A DNA stretch of 64,000 nucleotides from Dickeya lacustris (lineage in GTDB: Bacteria; Pseudomonadota; Gammaproteobacteria; Enterobacterales; Enterobacteriaceae): contig NZ_CP114280.1 of NCBI RefSeq assembly GCF_029635795.1, positions 1,178,001 through 1,242,000 on the forward strand, written 5' to 3'. The first letter of the stretch is position 1. Each line of letters starts with the position of its first letter. The translations under genes were made by a program, and so were the position numbers. The notes beneath the pieces are model-generated. The model worked only from the letters and a program-made list of their open reading frames with translations. It had not been told where the DNA came from and searched no databases. Shown here one piece after another: positions 10,662 through 20,526 of this stretch.

Positions 10662-10894
10662 GTCAGGAACAATCTAATCCCGTTGATCAATGTAATCCCT
10701 TTGATGATGACAGGCTGACATTTCAGGTGCTTATCAACGCACAACAGCAATACAGCCTGTGGCCGGTGTTTGCCGCCGTGCCCGCAGGATGGCAGGCCGT
10801 GTTTGGCCCGCATTCGCGCGCGGCCTGTATCGAGTACATCGAAACGCACTGGCAGGACATGCGCCCGTTAGTCCTGCAAGCGAATGAAGCCTGA
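10658..10894 (+). CDS. ybdZ: MbtH-family NRPS partner (YbdZ-like)
   Basis: A 78-residue MbtH-like protein. These bind NRPS adenylation domains and help their folding and activity. The family signature is present: N-P-F-D-D at about 12-16, [14 protein letters not shown] at about 32-45 and [14 protein letters not shown] at about 58-71. Its ATG overlaps the cbsH stop (ATGA), and the NRPS gene begins 49 bp downstream, so it surely serves CbsF. Confidence 0.93.
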   Translation: MSQEQSNPVDQCNPFDDDRLTFQVLINAQQQYSLWPVFAAVPAGWQAVFGPHSRAACIEYIETHWQDMRPLVLQANEA

Positions 10895-10943
10895 GCCAAC
10901 AGACGGTCAGCGTGGTGTGTGTTGAGGGAGTAAGGAAAATAAC

Positions 10944-13900
10944 GTGTCAGAATCATGTTTAACGCCCGCGCCAGACGCGGCGTATCGCGAACTGCCGCTT
11001 GTAGCGGCCCAGCCCGGTATCTGGATGGCGGAACAACTCGCCAATGAACCGAATATATTTACCGTAGCCCATGCGCTGGAATTGCATGGCCCGATTGATG
11101 CCGCCTGCCTGTGTCTGGCAATTGACGACGGGTTGGCGGAGGCCGACACCGTACAGGCGCGCTTTGGCCTGAATGCGCAAGGTGAGCCGGTGCAGTGGCT
11201 GCCTGCGGCGGGCCACCGTACTGCTACGATAGCCGCAGAGGTGCTTGATTTGAGCGCGGCTGAGGACGGCGAGCGCGCCGCTTTTGCCCTGATGCACGCG
11301 GATCTCGCCGCTGCGCTGCCAGCCGATGGCGACTCGCCGCTTTATCGACAGGTCATCATGCGGGTGTCGGCTGACCCTGAACGCTGGTTTTGGTATCAGC
11401 GTTTTCACCATTTGATGCTGGACGGCTTTAGTTTTGAGGCGCTGACGCAACGCATCGTGGCGATTTACAACGCCCGCTTGCGTGGCGAAACGCCACCGCC
11501 GTCGCCGTTTACCGGGTTTGCCGAGGTGGTTGAGGAATATCAGGCGTGGCAAGGCTCGCCCGAGAACCAGCGCGCTGGCGAATTTTGGCAACAGCACGCC
11601 CGTGATTTACCGACGCCGGTGTCGCTGGCGACAGACCGGGTTGACGCGCCGGACGCATCGACCCGCCATCTGCATCACGCATTGACGCTGCCTGCCGCAC
11701 CGTTGATGTCGCTGGCGCAACAGCTGGGCGCACGGGTGCAGGCAACGGATGTGCTGATGGCCGCGCTGATGGTCTATTTGCATCGCATGAGCGGTGAAAC
11801 GCGCCTGTCGGTTGGCTTTCCTTTCATGCGCCGGATGGGGTCGGTGGCGCTCAGTGCCACCGGGCCGGTGGTGAATGTGCTGCCGTTACAAGTGCAGTGT
11901 CAGGCCGGGATGACGCTGACCGACGTGGTGCGGGACGTGCAGGCGGAAATTCAGCGAGTGCGTCGCCACCAGCGCTATGATGCCGAACAACTGCGGCGCG
12001 ATCTGGGGCTGGTGGGCGGCAGCGAGGCGCTGTATGGCCCGGTGATTAACGTTAAGGTTTATCACGCCGAGATGACGCTGGGCGATACGCCGGTCACACC
12101 GCATGTACTGGCGATGGGGCCGGTAGATGACCTGGAATTCACGATAGAGATGCAGGGCGGCCAACTGCACCTGACGCTGGTGGCCAACCCGACGCGGTAT
12201 GACGCAAGCGCATTGCAGGCGCACGCCCGGCGTTTAGCGCAAATGATAACCCGTCTGGTGCAACAGCCGGATAGCGATATTCGCACGCTGCCGCTGCTCG
12301 ATGAGCAAGAGTGGCGAAATATTGACAGCTGGGGGCGCGGCCCGCAATTGACGTTGCCTGCGTCGCTGCATACCGTGCTCGATTGCCTGCAACAGCAGGT
12401 GATGCAGCAGCCCGATGCGCTGGCGGCGGTGTGCGGCGAGAGGCGCTTAAGCTATCGCCAATTGTCCGCCCGTGCGATGCAACTGGCGCGTTGGCTGATG
12501 GCGCAAGGCATCGGGACTGGCGATGTGGTCGCTATTGCCGTGCCGCGCTCGCTCGACTCCGTGGTGGCTATCTTTGGGGTACTGGCGAGCGGGGCGGCTT
12601 ACATGCCGCTGGATCTCGACTACCCCAAAGAGCGGCTGGCGCTGATGTGTGAGGATGCACAGCCGGTGCAGGTGCTCACGCACCAGCGTGTTCGCGCGCA
12701 AATTCCCGATGGCCTATCGGTGCAATGCCTGGACGATGCACCCTGGCAGGCGGCCTGCGCTCGCTTGTCTGGTGAGCGGGTGACGGATGAACAGCGGCGC
12801 ACACCGCTGCGCGGTGAGCATCTGGCTTACATGATTTATACCTCGGGTTCGACCGGTAAGCCCAAAGGGGTGATGAGCACCCACGCCGGGTTGCTGAACC
12901 TGATGATGTCCCACTCCAGTTTCCTGTTTGGGCCGGCGATGGCGCGCTTTGCCAAACAGCATGGCCGCCGCCTGCGCGCCGGGCATACCGCCTCGTTCTC
13001 GTTCGACTCTTCCTGGGAACCGCTGTTTTGCATGATGATGGGCAGCGAGTTACACATTTTCGATGAGGAATTGCGCAAAGACGCCTGGGCATTGGTGCAG
13101 CATTTCACGCACACGCCAATTGACCTGTTGGATATCACGCCGTCGTTTTTCACCCAAATGATCGACAGCGGCCTGCTGGAAGCCGATAACCATCAGCCTG
13201 CGTTTGTGATGATAGGCGGTGAAGCCGCCACGCCGAGGCTGTGGCAACTGATGCGCCAGCATCCGCAAATGGAGATCCATAACTATTACGGGCCGTCTGA
13301 ATACACCATTGATACGCTGGGCGCACGGGTGACGCAGGCTGACCAACCGGTGCTGGGCCAGCCGGTCGCCAATACCCGCGTTTGGCTACTGGATAACGCG
13401 CTGCAACCGGTGCCGGTCGGCGTGGCGGGGGAGCTGTATATCGCCGGGCCGGGGCTGGCGCGCGGGTATCTGCATCGGCCGGATTTAACCGCCAGCCGCT
13501 TTGTCGCCTGTCCGTTTATTCCCGGCGCGGTGATGTACCGCACCGGCGACGTGATGCGCTGGCGTCATGACGGGCACCTGACGTTCATTGGCCGCAGCGA
13601 TCACCAAATTAAAATTCGCGGCTTTCGCGTTGAACTGGGCGAGGTCGAAAACGCACTGGTGGCGCTGGAGCTGGTCAGCAGTGCGGTGGTGATTGCCGAA
13701 CCGTTAGGCGCGACGCACCGGCTGATTGGTTACTGCTCGCTGCCTGATGCCGCCGAGCGACAACGGCCAGACATCGCCGCTCGCCTGCTAGAGCAACTGG
13801 CGCAACACCTGCCGGATTACATGCTGCCATCGGTACTGATGGTGATGGCCGAACTGCCGCTGACGGTAAACGGCAAAATCGACCGTCAGGCGCTGCCTAA

Positions 13901-16900
13901 ACCTGAACCGGCGCAGGAAGCCGTTGGCCGCGCGCCAGAAACTGCGCACGAGCAGATGATTTGCCAGGCGATTGCCCGGTTACTGAAACTTACCGCCGTC
14001 AGCGCCGAGGCGGATTTCTTCGCCCTCGGCGGCGACAGTATTTCTGCCATGGGGCTTGGCACGCTCTTGCGTCGGGAAGGGTGGGTGTTACGCCCGAAAA
14101 CGATTTTTGCCGAACGCACACCGGCGCGGATGGCGCAGGCGCTGCAACCGCTTGACACGCAGCCCGCCGCCAGTATCAGCCAACGCACGGGCGTGCTGGA
14201 TGGCCTGCCGATGGTACACAGCTTTGCCCGCCAGACGGGGTTGAACACGCTTTTCGCCCACGGTGTGTTCGTGTCATTGCCGCCTGCACTGCAAGCGGAA
14301 CATCTGGCACAGGCGTGCCGTGCGCTGGCGCAGGCTCACCCGGCGTTGTGTGCGGTTCTTCGTGACGGGCAACTGGTGATTGACGCATCCGCCGAGCCTG
14401 CGATAGCGCAAACGGTATGGCAGGTTGCGCCAGCGCAAACGCTGGAGCAGTGTGCGGATGAAGCGTTTGAGCACGCCGTCGCCCGGCTTGACCCGGCGTC
14501 TGGCGTCATGGCATATGCCGTGTTGTTACAGCGCGCGGGAGCGGCGAGCGCATTGGTGCTGGCGGCACACCATCTGGTGGTGGATGGCGTGTCATGGCGC
14601 ATTCTGTTGCCGGAGCTGCGCCAGGCGGCACTGGCGGCGATGGCCGGACACGCGTGCGAGCTGCCGGCAGAAAGTTGCTCGTTATACGACTGGTCTGCCA
14701 GCCTGAAAGCTCAGGTTGCGGCGCGCCGCGCCGAGTTACCTTTCTGGCAGGCGGTGATGAGTCCGGCGCTGGCGCGGCTGGGCCGCGTGGCGTTTGACCC
14801 GGCGCGCGATCGTGAACGCTCACGCCAGCAGCAACGTCGCACCATGGATGCCGGGCTAACGCGGGCGGTGCTGACTACGTTGCCAGCGTGCTTTCAGGCG
14901 CGGGTTGATGAGGTGTTGCTGGCGGCGTTCGTCTCGGCCTGCCAGCAGCATTTTGGCGTGCAGCCGCTGCGCCTGATGCTGGAATCCCACGGGCGCAGCG
15001 ACAGTCTCGATGGGCTTGACCCCAGCCGCACCGTCGGCTGGCTGACGGCTGAATATCCGGTGCTGATTGAACCGGCAGCGCAATCGCCGCATGAACAGGC
15101 GGCGCAGATACGTCAGGTAAAACGCGCCTTGCGCGCCGTGCCTGACTATGGCATCGGCTATGGCATGCTGCGCTATCTTGATGCGCACAGCGGCCCTCAA
15201 CTGGCAAACCTTGAACACGCAGCGCCAGACGTGCTGTTCAACTACCTCGGGCGCTTTGACGCACAAGACGGCCTCTGGGCACCCCGGCAAAGCCCGCGCC
15301 ATTTCCACGATGCCTTTGCCGTGACCCAGTCACCGGATATGCCGCTGTCGCACCCGCTGGATATCAATATTTTTGTTGATGAGCAGGGAGCGGAACCGCA
15401 ACTGGCGATCCACTGGGGCTTTGCGCAGGCGGTGTTCACACCCGAGGATATCGACGCGCTGCATCAGTATATGGTGGCGGCGCTGGCGCAGTGGCGCGAT
15501 TGCGCCGCGCAGGATGCGCCGTACGATACCTGTGTCGCCGCTGAAGTGGCGCTGGCGGAGGTCAGCGATAGCACGCTCGATACGCTGCGCCAGCACTACG
15601 GGCCGCTGGCGACGGTGTTGCCGGTACTGCCGTTGCAGCAGGGGCTGCTGTTCCAGACGCAGGTGGCCGACAGCCGTGGCAGTTACAACTCACTCACCCG
15701 CCTGTCGCTGCGCGGCCCGCTGGCGGTTCCACAATTGCGTCAGGCGCTGGAAGCCGTGGTGCGCCAGTACCCGCAGCTCGCCGCGCGTTTTGACACCGCA
15801 TTGACGCCGCAGCCGTTACAGCTGTTGCCGCTGTTGCGCCATGATACGTGCTACTGGCCGCTGGAAAGCCGCACGCTCGCGGCCATGAGCGCCGACGAGG
15901 AGCAGGCGTGCCTGCGGCAACTGGAACAGGCGGAGCTGGCGCGTGATTTGCTCCATCAGCCGTCTTCGCTGTTACATGCGTTACTGGTCAGCCATGCTGA
16001 CGGCGAGCGCCATACGCTGTTTTTGAATGCTCACCATCTGGTGGTGGATGGCTGGTCTACGCCGGTTTTCCTGCACGCGCTGTTTACCGCGCTGTATCAG
16101 GGCCCGGCGGCGCTGACGCCGCCATCGGTGCCTTACCACCACATTATTCGCCAGCTGGCGGCCCGCGATGCACAGGCCTCGCGCCAGCGCTGGCGCGAGG
16201 TACTGGCCGAGGCGCGGCCAACCTTGCTGTTTGGCGATGGCCCGCATACCGGTGAGGTCCGTGAACTGGCGTTGTCGCTGCCGCCCGCACAAGAGCAACG
16301 GTTGCTGGCGCTGTGTCGCCAGTCAGGTCTGACGCTCAATACCGTGATGCAGGGCGTGTGGGGGTTACTGCTCAGTGCCTGTAGCGGGGCGGATGATGTG
16401 GTGTTTGGTTCACCGGTGTCCGGGCGGTTTGGCCAGATTGACGGCATCGAGCAGCATGTCGGGCTGTTTAGCAACACCTTACCGGTGCGGGTGCGTTTTG
16501 AGGCTGACCGCCCGTTACTGGCGCAGCTGGCTGAATTACAGGCGCAGCAAATCCAGCTAGTGGAACATGACGATATCGGCCTTGGCGAGATTCAGCACAT
16601 TGCCGCAAGAGGCACGCTGTTTGACACGCTGCTGGTGGTGGAAAACTACCCGGATGGCGCGGCGTTGAGTCAGCCCGGCCAGGCGCTGCGCTGTGAAGCG
16701 GTCACTAACCGTGGCTATACCCATTATCCGCTGACGCTTTTGGTGCTGCCCGGCCAGCGCCTGCAACTGTTGATGGAATATCGCGCCAGCGTAACGCAGC
16801 CACAGCAACTGGCACAGCGCTTGTTGCGCGTGCTGACACAACTGATTGAGACGCCAGAGCGTGCGTTATCGGACTGGGACTGGCTGTTGCCGCAGGAGCA

Positions 16901-19490
16901 GGCGCTGCTGGAGGCGACCAATCAGACCGAATGGGCGCTGCCGCCCGGCACCTTGCCTCAGGCGCTGGTCAGGCAGGCCGAGCGCACGCCCGATGGGATT
17001 GCGCTGGTCGATGCCGAACACCAATTGCGCTACCGGCAGGTGCGTTTACAAACCCGGCTGCTGGCCGACCGGCTGATAGACGCGGGGGTTCAGCCCGGCG
17101 ATATCGTGGCGGTGGCGTTGCCGCGCTCGGTGCGCTTGAGTCTGGCGCTGTATGCCATCGTGGAAATAGGCGCAGCCTGGCTGCCGCTGGACACCGGCTA
17201 CCCGGACGACCGGCTGGCGTTGATGGTGGAGGATGCCACGCCCCGGCTTATCATCACCGAAAAGGCGGAGCAGGCGCGCTTTAGCGCGCTGGCACCGCTG
17301 CTGCTGTTAGACACCCTTGCCGATGAGCGCCTGCAACCGCGTCATGCACCGGTTGTGGTACAACCTGAGCAGGCGGCGTATGTGCTTTACACCTCCGGCT
17401 CGACCGGGCGGCCAAAAGGCGTGGTGGTCGGGCATCAGGCGATTGTTAACCGGCTAGCGTGGATGCAGCATCAGTACCCGCTACAGGCGGATGATGTGGT
17501 GTTGCAGAAAACGCCATGCAGTTTTGATGTGTCGGTCTGGGAGTTTTTCTGGCCGTTGATGACCGGTGCCCGGCTGGTGATGGCCCCGCCGCAGGCGCAC
17601 CGCGACCCGCAGGCAATACGCCAGTTGATTGATGACTATGGCGTCACCACACTGCATTTTGTGCCGTCGATGCTGGCCGCCTGGGTCAGTACGCTGGAGC
17701 GCTGGCCGCGTGAGAGCATCGGGTGTGCCAGCCTGCGCCGCGTGTTCTGTAGCGGCGAAGCCTTGTCTCGCGAGCTGGCGTTAAGTTATCAGTCGCTGTT
17801 GGGCAGTGAGTTGCACAATTTGTATGGCCCGACGGAAGCGGCGGTGGATGTGACCTGGCAGCCAGCGTTTGGTGCGGCGCTGGAGCATTGCGCCTTGCCG
17901 GGTATTCCGATTGGGCGACCGGTGTGGAACACCCGCCTGCGCATTCTCGATAGCGCCCTGCGACCGGTACCGCCCGGCGTACCGGGTGACTTGTACCTGT
18001 GCGGTGTGCAACTGGCGCAGGGCTACTTACGCCGCCCGTCGCTCACCGCCAGCCGGTTTGTGGCTGACCCGTTCGCCTGCGGCGAGCGCATGTATCGCAC
18101 CGGAGATATCGCCCGCTGGCTGGACGATGGCGCGGTGGAATACCTCGGGCGCAGCGATGACCAGTTGAAAATTCGCGGGCAGCGTATCGAACTGGGTGAA
18201 ATTGAGCAGGTGTTACTGGCGCAACCCGGCGTGGCGCAGGCCGTCGTCGGGGCCTGTGCGCTGGGGGATGCCGGGCAATGGCACGGTGCGGATGCCCGTC
18301 AACTGGTGGCCTGGCTGGTGGCGCAGCCCCAGACAGCGCTAACGCCCGAGCGCATACAACAGGCGCTGGCGCAGCAGTTACCGGCGCACATGGTGCCCGC
18401 GCATTATGTGCTAATGGAGGCTTTCCCGCTCAGTGCAAACGGCAAGCTTGACCGTAAAGCGCTGCCTGCGCCGGTTGTTCGTCAGGCTCAGGGGCAAGCG
18501 CCCAATACGCCGTCACAACGTGCGGTTGCCGCGCTGTTTTGCGAATTATTGGCCTGCGAGGCCGTCTCTCTGGGCGATGACTTTTTCGCGCTGGGCGGCC
18601 ATTCGCTGTTGGCGATGCGCCTGGCAGCCGATCTCCGCCGCCACGCACCGCGCACGGTGTCTGTCGGGCAGATCATGGCGGCCCGCACGGTTGAGCGCAT
18701 TGCGCTGTTGCTGGAGGATAACCCGGATCAGCGCGTCTCGGATGGTAACGGCGAAACCCTGCCGTTGCGAGCCGGGCGCGGGCCGGTGCTGTTTTGCCTG
18801 CATCCGGCGTCTGGTTTTGCCTGGCAATATAGCGGCCTGTTGCGTTATCTGGACGGCGATTATCCGATTATCGGGTTGCAGTCGCCCCGGCCAGAGGGCG
18901 GGATAGCGCAGTGTGACAGCCTCGATGCCATGTGTGAGCGCCATCTGGCGACCATCCGGCATCACCAACCGCAGGGGCCCTATTATTTGCTGGGGTACTC
19001 ACTGGGCGGCACGCTGGCGCACGGTATTGCCGCCCGCTTGCAGCAGGCCGGTGAACAGGTGGCGTTTTTAGGCCTGCTGGATACCTATCCGCCGGAAGGA
19101 CAGGACTGGCGCGCACCGGATGAAGCCGATGCCCGTGAGGAGGTTGAACGCGAGCAGGCCGGGTTTATGGCTGATACCGAGGCCGAAAACGACCCGCAAT
19201 TGCGCGCGGAGCGGGCGGCGATGTTTGGCAATATCGTCGCTAACTATCAGGATGCGGTGCGTTTGCTGTCAACGGCGCGCTCGTGGCGCTATGACGGCGA
19301 AGCCACGCTGTTTGTGGCAACGCGCACAGTGCCGCAGGGCATGGACATCGCTGCGACCTGGGCGCCGTATGTCGGCTCGCTGGTGCAATATCCCCAGCCC
19401 TGCGACCATGCCGATATTCTCTCACCGGCCTCGCTGGTGGAACTGGGTCCGCTGCTGAACCGGTTGCTGCATCGCCGTGACGGGGTGTGA
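10944..19490 (+). CDS. cbsF: Two-module chrysobactin NRPS (CbsF), C-A-T-E-C-A-T-TE
   Basis: A 2848-residue peptide synthetase. Order, with approximate residues: condensation (H-H-L-M-L-D-G near 155), adenylation 1 (Y-T-S-G-S-T-G-K-P-K-G near 632), carrier 1 (G-G-D-S, Ser1032), epimerase (H-H-L-V-V-D-G-V-S-W near 1209, later F-N-Y-L-G-R-F), condensation 2 (H-H-L-V-V-D-G-W near 1697), adenylation 2 (near 2149), carrier 2 (G-G-H-S, Ser2554), thioesterase (G-Y-S-L-G-G, Ser2686). Pocket residues of A2 (D-V-W-H-F-S-L-V-D) match the serine code; A1 has F-D-S-S-W-E-P and an acidic residue before I-T-P-S-F-F, fitting a basic residue such as lysine. With the epimerase this predicts DHB-D-Lys-L-Ser, i.e. 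chrysobactin; the TE may release monomers or ester oligomers. GTG start with TAAGGA upstream. Confidence 0.92.
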   Translation: MSESCLTPAPDAAYRELPLVAAQPGIWMAEQLANEPNIFTVAHALELHGPIDAACLCLAIDDGLAEADTVQARFGLNAQGEPVQWLPAAGHRTATIAAEVLDLSAAEDGERAAFALMHADLAAALPADGDSPLYRQVIMRVSADPERWFWYQRFHHLMLDGFSFEALTQRIVAIYNARLRGETPPPSPFTGFAEVVEEYQAWQGSPENQRAGEFWQQHARDLPTPVSLATDRVDAPDASTRHLHHALTLPAAPLMSLAQQLGARVQATDVLMAALMVYLHRMSGETRLSVGFPFMRRMGSVALSATGPVVNVLPLQVQCQAGMTLTDVVRDVQAEIQRVRRHQRYDAEQLRRDLGLVGGSEALYGPVINVKVYHAEMTLGDTPVTPHVLAMGPVDDLEFTIEMQGGQLHLTLVANPTRYDASALQAHARRLAQMITRLVQQPDSDIRTLPLLDEQEWRNIDSWGRGPQLTLPASLHTVLDCLQQQVMQQPDALAAVCGERRLSYRQLSARAMQLARWLMAQGIGTGDVVAIAVPRSLDSVVAIFGVLASGAAYMPLDLDYPKERLALMCEDAQPVQVLTHQRVRAQIPDGLSVQCLDDAPWQAACARLSGERVTDEQRRTPLRGEHLAYMIYTSGSTGKPKGVMSTHAGLLNLMMSHSSFLFGPAMARFAKQHGRRLRAGHTASFSFDSSWEPLFCMMMGSELHIFDEELRKDAWALVQHFTHTPIDLLDITPSFFTQMIDSGLLEADNHQPAFVMIGGEAATPRLWQLMRQHPQMEIHNYYGPSEYTIDTLGARVTQADQPVLGQPVANTRVWLLDNALQPVPVGVAGELYIAGPGLARGYLHRPDLTASRFVACPFIPGAVMYRTGDVMRWRHDGHLTFIGRSDHQIKIRGFRVELGEVENALVALELVSSAVVIAEPLGATHRLIGYCSLPDAAERQRPDIAARLLEQLAQHLPDYMLPSVLMVMAELPLTVNGKIDRQALPKPEPAQEAVGRAPETAHEQMICQAIARLLKLTAVSAEADFFALGGDSISAMGLGTLLRREGWVLRPKTIFAERTPARMAQALQPLDTQPAASISQRTGVLDGLPMVHSFARQTGLNTLFAHGVFVSLPPALQAEHLAQACRALAQAHPALCAVLRDGQLVIDASAEPAIAQTVWQVAPAQTLEQCADEAFEHAVARLDPASGVMAYAVLLQRAGAASALVLAAHHLVVDGVSWRILLPELRQAALAAMAGHACELPAESCSLYDWSASLKAQVAARRAELPFWQAVMSPALARLGRVAFDPARDRERSRQQQRRTMDAGLTRAVLTTLPACFQARVDEVLLAAFVSACQQHFGVQPLRLMLESHGRSDSLDGLDPSRTVGWLTAEYPVLIEPAAQSPHEQAAQIRQVKRALRAVPDYGIGYGMLRYLDAHSGPQLANLEHAAPDVLFNYLGRFDAQDGLWAPRQSPRHFHDAFAVTQSPDMPLSHPLDINIFVDEQGAEPQLAIHWGFAQAVFTPEDIDALHQYMVAALAQWRDCAAQDAPYDTCVAAEVALAEVSDSTLDTLRQHYGPLATVLPVLPLQQGLLFQTQVADSRGSYNSLTRLSLRGPLAVPQLRQALEAVVRQYPQLAARFDTALTPQPLQLLPLLRHDTCYWPLESRTLAAMSADEEQACLRQLEQAELARDLLHQPSSLLHALLVSHADGERHTLFLNAHHLVVDGWSTPVFLHALFTALYQGPAALTPPSVPYHHIIRQLAARDAQASRQRWREVLAEARPTLLFGDGPHTGEVRELALSLPPAQEQRLLALCRQSGLTLNTVMQGVWGLLLSACSGADDVVFGSPVSGRFGQIDGIEQHVGLFSNTLPVRVRFEADRPLLAQLAELQAQQIQLVEHDDIGLGEIQHIAARGTLFDTLLVVENYPDGAALSQPGQALRCEAVTNRGYTHYPLTLLVLPGQRLQLLMEYRASVTQPQQLAQRLLRVLTQLIETPERALSDWDWLLPQEQALLEATNQTEWALPPGTLPQALVRQAERTPDGIALVDAEHQLRYRQVRLQTRLLADRLIDAGVQPGDIVAVALPRSVRLSLALYAIVEIGAAWLPLDTGYPDDRLALMVEDATPRLIITEKAEQARFSALAPLLLLDTLADERLQPRHAPVVVQPEQAAYVLYTSGSTGRPKGVVVGHQAIVNRLAWMQHQYPLQADDVVLQKTPCSFDVSVWEFFWPLMTGARLVMAPPQAHRDPQAIRQLIDDYGVTTLHFVPSMLAAWVSTLERWPRESIGCASLRRVFCSGEALSRELALSYQSLLGSELHNLYGPTEAAVDVTWQPAFGAALEHCALPGIPIGRPVWNTRLRILDSALRPVPPGVPGDLYLCGVQLAQGYLRRPSLTASRFVADPFACGERMYRTGDIARWLDDGAVEYLGRSDDQLKIRGQRIELGEIEQVLLAQPGVAQAVVGACALGDAGQWHGADARQLVAWLVAQPQTALTPERIQQALAQQLPAHMVPAHYVLMEAFPLSANGKLDRKALPAPVVRQAQGQAPNTPSQRAVAALFCELLACEAVSLGDDFFALGGHSLLAMRLAADLRRHAPRTVSVGQIMAARTVERIALLLEDNPDQRVSDGNGETLPLRAGRGPVLFCLHPASGFAWQYSGLLRYLDGDYPIIGLQSPRPEGGIAQCDSLDAMCERHLATIRHHQPQGPYYLLGYSLGGTLAHGIAARLQQAGEQVAFLGLLDTYPPEGQDWRAPDEADAREEVEREQAGFMADTEAENDPQLRAERAAMFGNIVANYQDAVRLLSTARSWRYDGEATLFVATRTVPQGMDIAATWAPYVGSLVQYPQPCDHADILSPASLVELGPLLNRLLHRRDGV

Positions 19491-19495
19491 ATGTA

Positions 19496-19521
19496 TGAGT
19501 GACGTCAGTGAGTGACGTTAG
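19496..19521. repeat. 13-bp tandem duplication after cbsF
   Basis: TGAGTGACGTCAG and TGAGTGACGTTAG are adjacent, with a third partial TGAATGA after them. It begins six bases after the cbsF stop codon. Confidence 0.7.
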
Positions 19522-19596
19522 TGAATGAGCGGTATGGCGGTCGGTGTGATTACCGGCCGCCATGCGGATTATTCGTGCGGGTTATTCATCTGTCTG

Positions 19597-19624
19597 GCCG
19601 CCGGGTTCGCCCGGCGGCTTTTTT
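19597..19624 (+). terminator. Terminator of the cbsH-mbtH-cbsF operon
   Basis: A perfect 9-bp GC stem GCCGCCGGG / CCCGGCGGC with a TTCG tetraloop followed by six T residues: a textbook intrinsic terminator about 110 bp after the NRPS stop. Confidence 0.9.
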
Positions 19625-19642
19625 ATTGCGGCTTATCGCTGT

Positions 19643-20440
19643 TTATGGCGCGGGATGGTAACGGCCGCAGGGCACGATCAGCGGCGTGTGGGAAACCGGG
19701 TCATCGATAATGATAGAGCCCATACCAAAGACCGCCTGCACCAGCTCAGGGGTCATGATGTCAGCCGGAGCGCCTTGCGCCATCACTGCGCCTGCGCGCA
19801 TCACAATCAGATGGTCGGCATACCGGCAGGCCTGGTTCAAATCATGCAGCACCGCCACCAGCGTGCGATCGTGTTGTTGGTTCAGTTCACGAAACAGATC
19901 CAGTAACTCGATTTGATGGGCGATATCCAGCCAGGTGGTGGGTTCATCGAGCAGGAGCAGCGGCGTTTGCTGGGCCAGTACCATCGCTATCCAGACGCGC
20001 TGGCGCTGCCCGCCGGACAAGGTATCGACCGGGCAATCTGCCAGCTCGCTGACGTGGGTGGCGGCCATCGCGGTGGTAACGGCGCGCTGGTCGGCCTCGC
20101 TCCACTGACGCAGTAGCGTCTGGTGCGGGTAACGCCCACGGGCCACCAGATCCATCACCGTGATGTTATCCGGCACAATCGCCTGTTGGGGCAGCAACCC
20201 TAGCTGGCGAGCCAGTGTTTTGGTGGCAATACGGTGGATGCTGGTGCCATCAAGCAGCACATCACCGGCCAATGGCGTTAATAAGCGGCACAGCGCGCGC
20301 AGTAAGGTCGATTTACCGCAGGCGTTAGGGCCGATAATGACGCTAAATTTACCGCTCGGGATCGCCACATTCAGGTCGCGGGCGATAATGCGGTGCTCAT
20401 AACCCAGTGTCAGGTGCTCGGCGCACAAAAGGTGTGTCAT
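19643..20440 (-). CDS. fepC: Ferric-catecholate ABC importer ATPase (FepC-like)
   Basis: A 265-residue ABC ATPase of the FepC/FecE type. Walker A is G-P-N-A-C-G-K-S-T at about 37-45, the signature L-S-G-G-Q-R-Q-R at about 140-147, Walker B L-L-L-L-D-E-P-T-T-W-L-D at about 160-171, and the switch histidine is in V-L-H-D-L-N-Q-A. It energises transport through FepD/FepG-like permeases encoded just upstream in the same orientation. In Dickeya work chrysobactin permease genes have their own names; I use the E. coli homologue names here. Confidence 0.88.
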   Translation of the reverse strand: MTHLLCAEHLTLGYEHRIIARDLNVAIPSGKFSVIIGPNACGKSTLLRALCRLLTPLAGDVLLDGTSIHRIATKTLARQLGLLPQQAIVPDNITVMDLVARGRYPHQTLLRQWSEADQRAVTTAMAATHVSELADCPVDTLSGGQRQRVWIAMVLAQQTPLLLLDEPTTWLDIAHQIELLDLFRELNQQHDRTLVAVLHDLNQACRYADHLIVMRAGAVMAQGAPADIMTPELVQAVFGMGSIIIDDPVSHTPLIVPCGRYHPAP

Positions 20441-20526
20441 CTGAATTACTCTTTATAGACGTTATACAGGGCGTTAGACGGTGTCGCGCATAAAACATAC
20501 CGCACGTAGCAAGGGCGCATGGCGGA

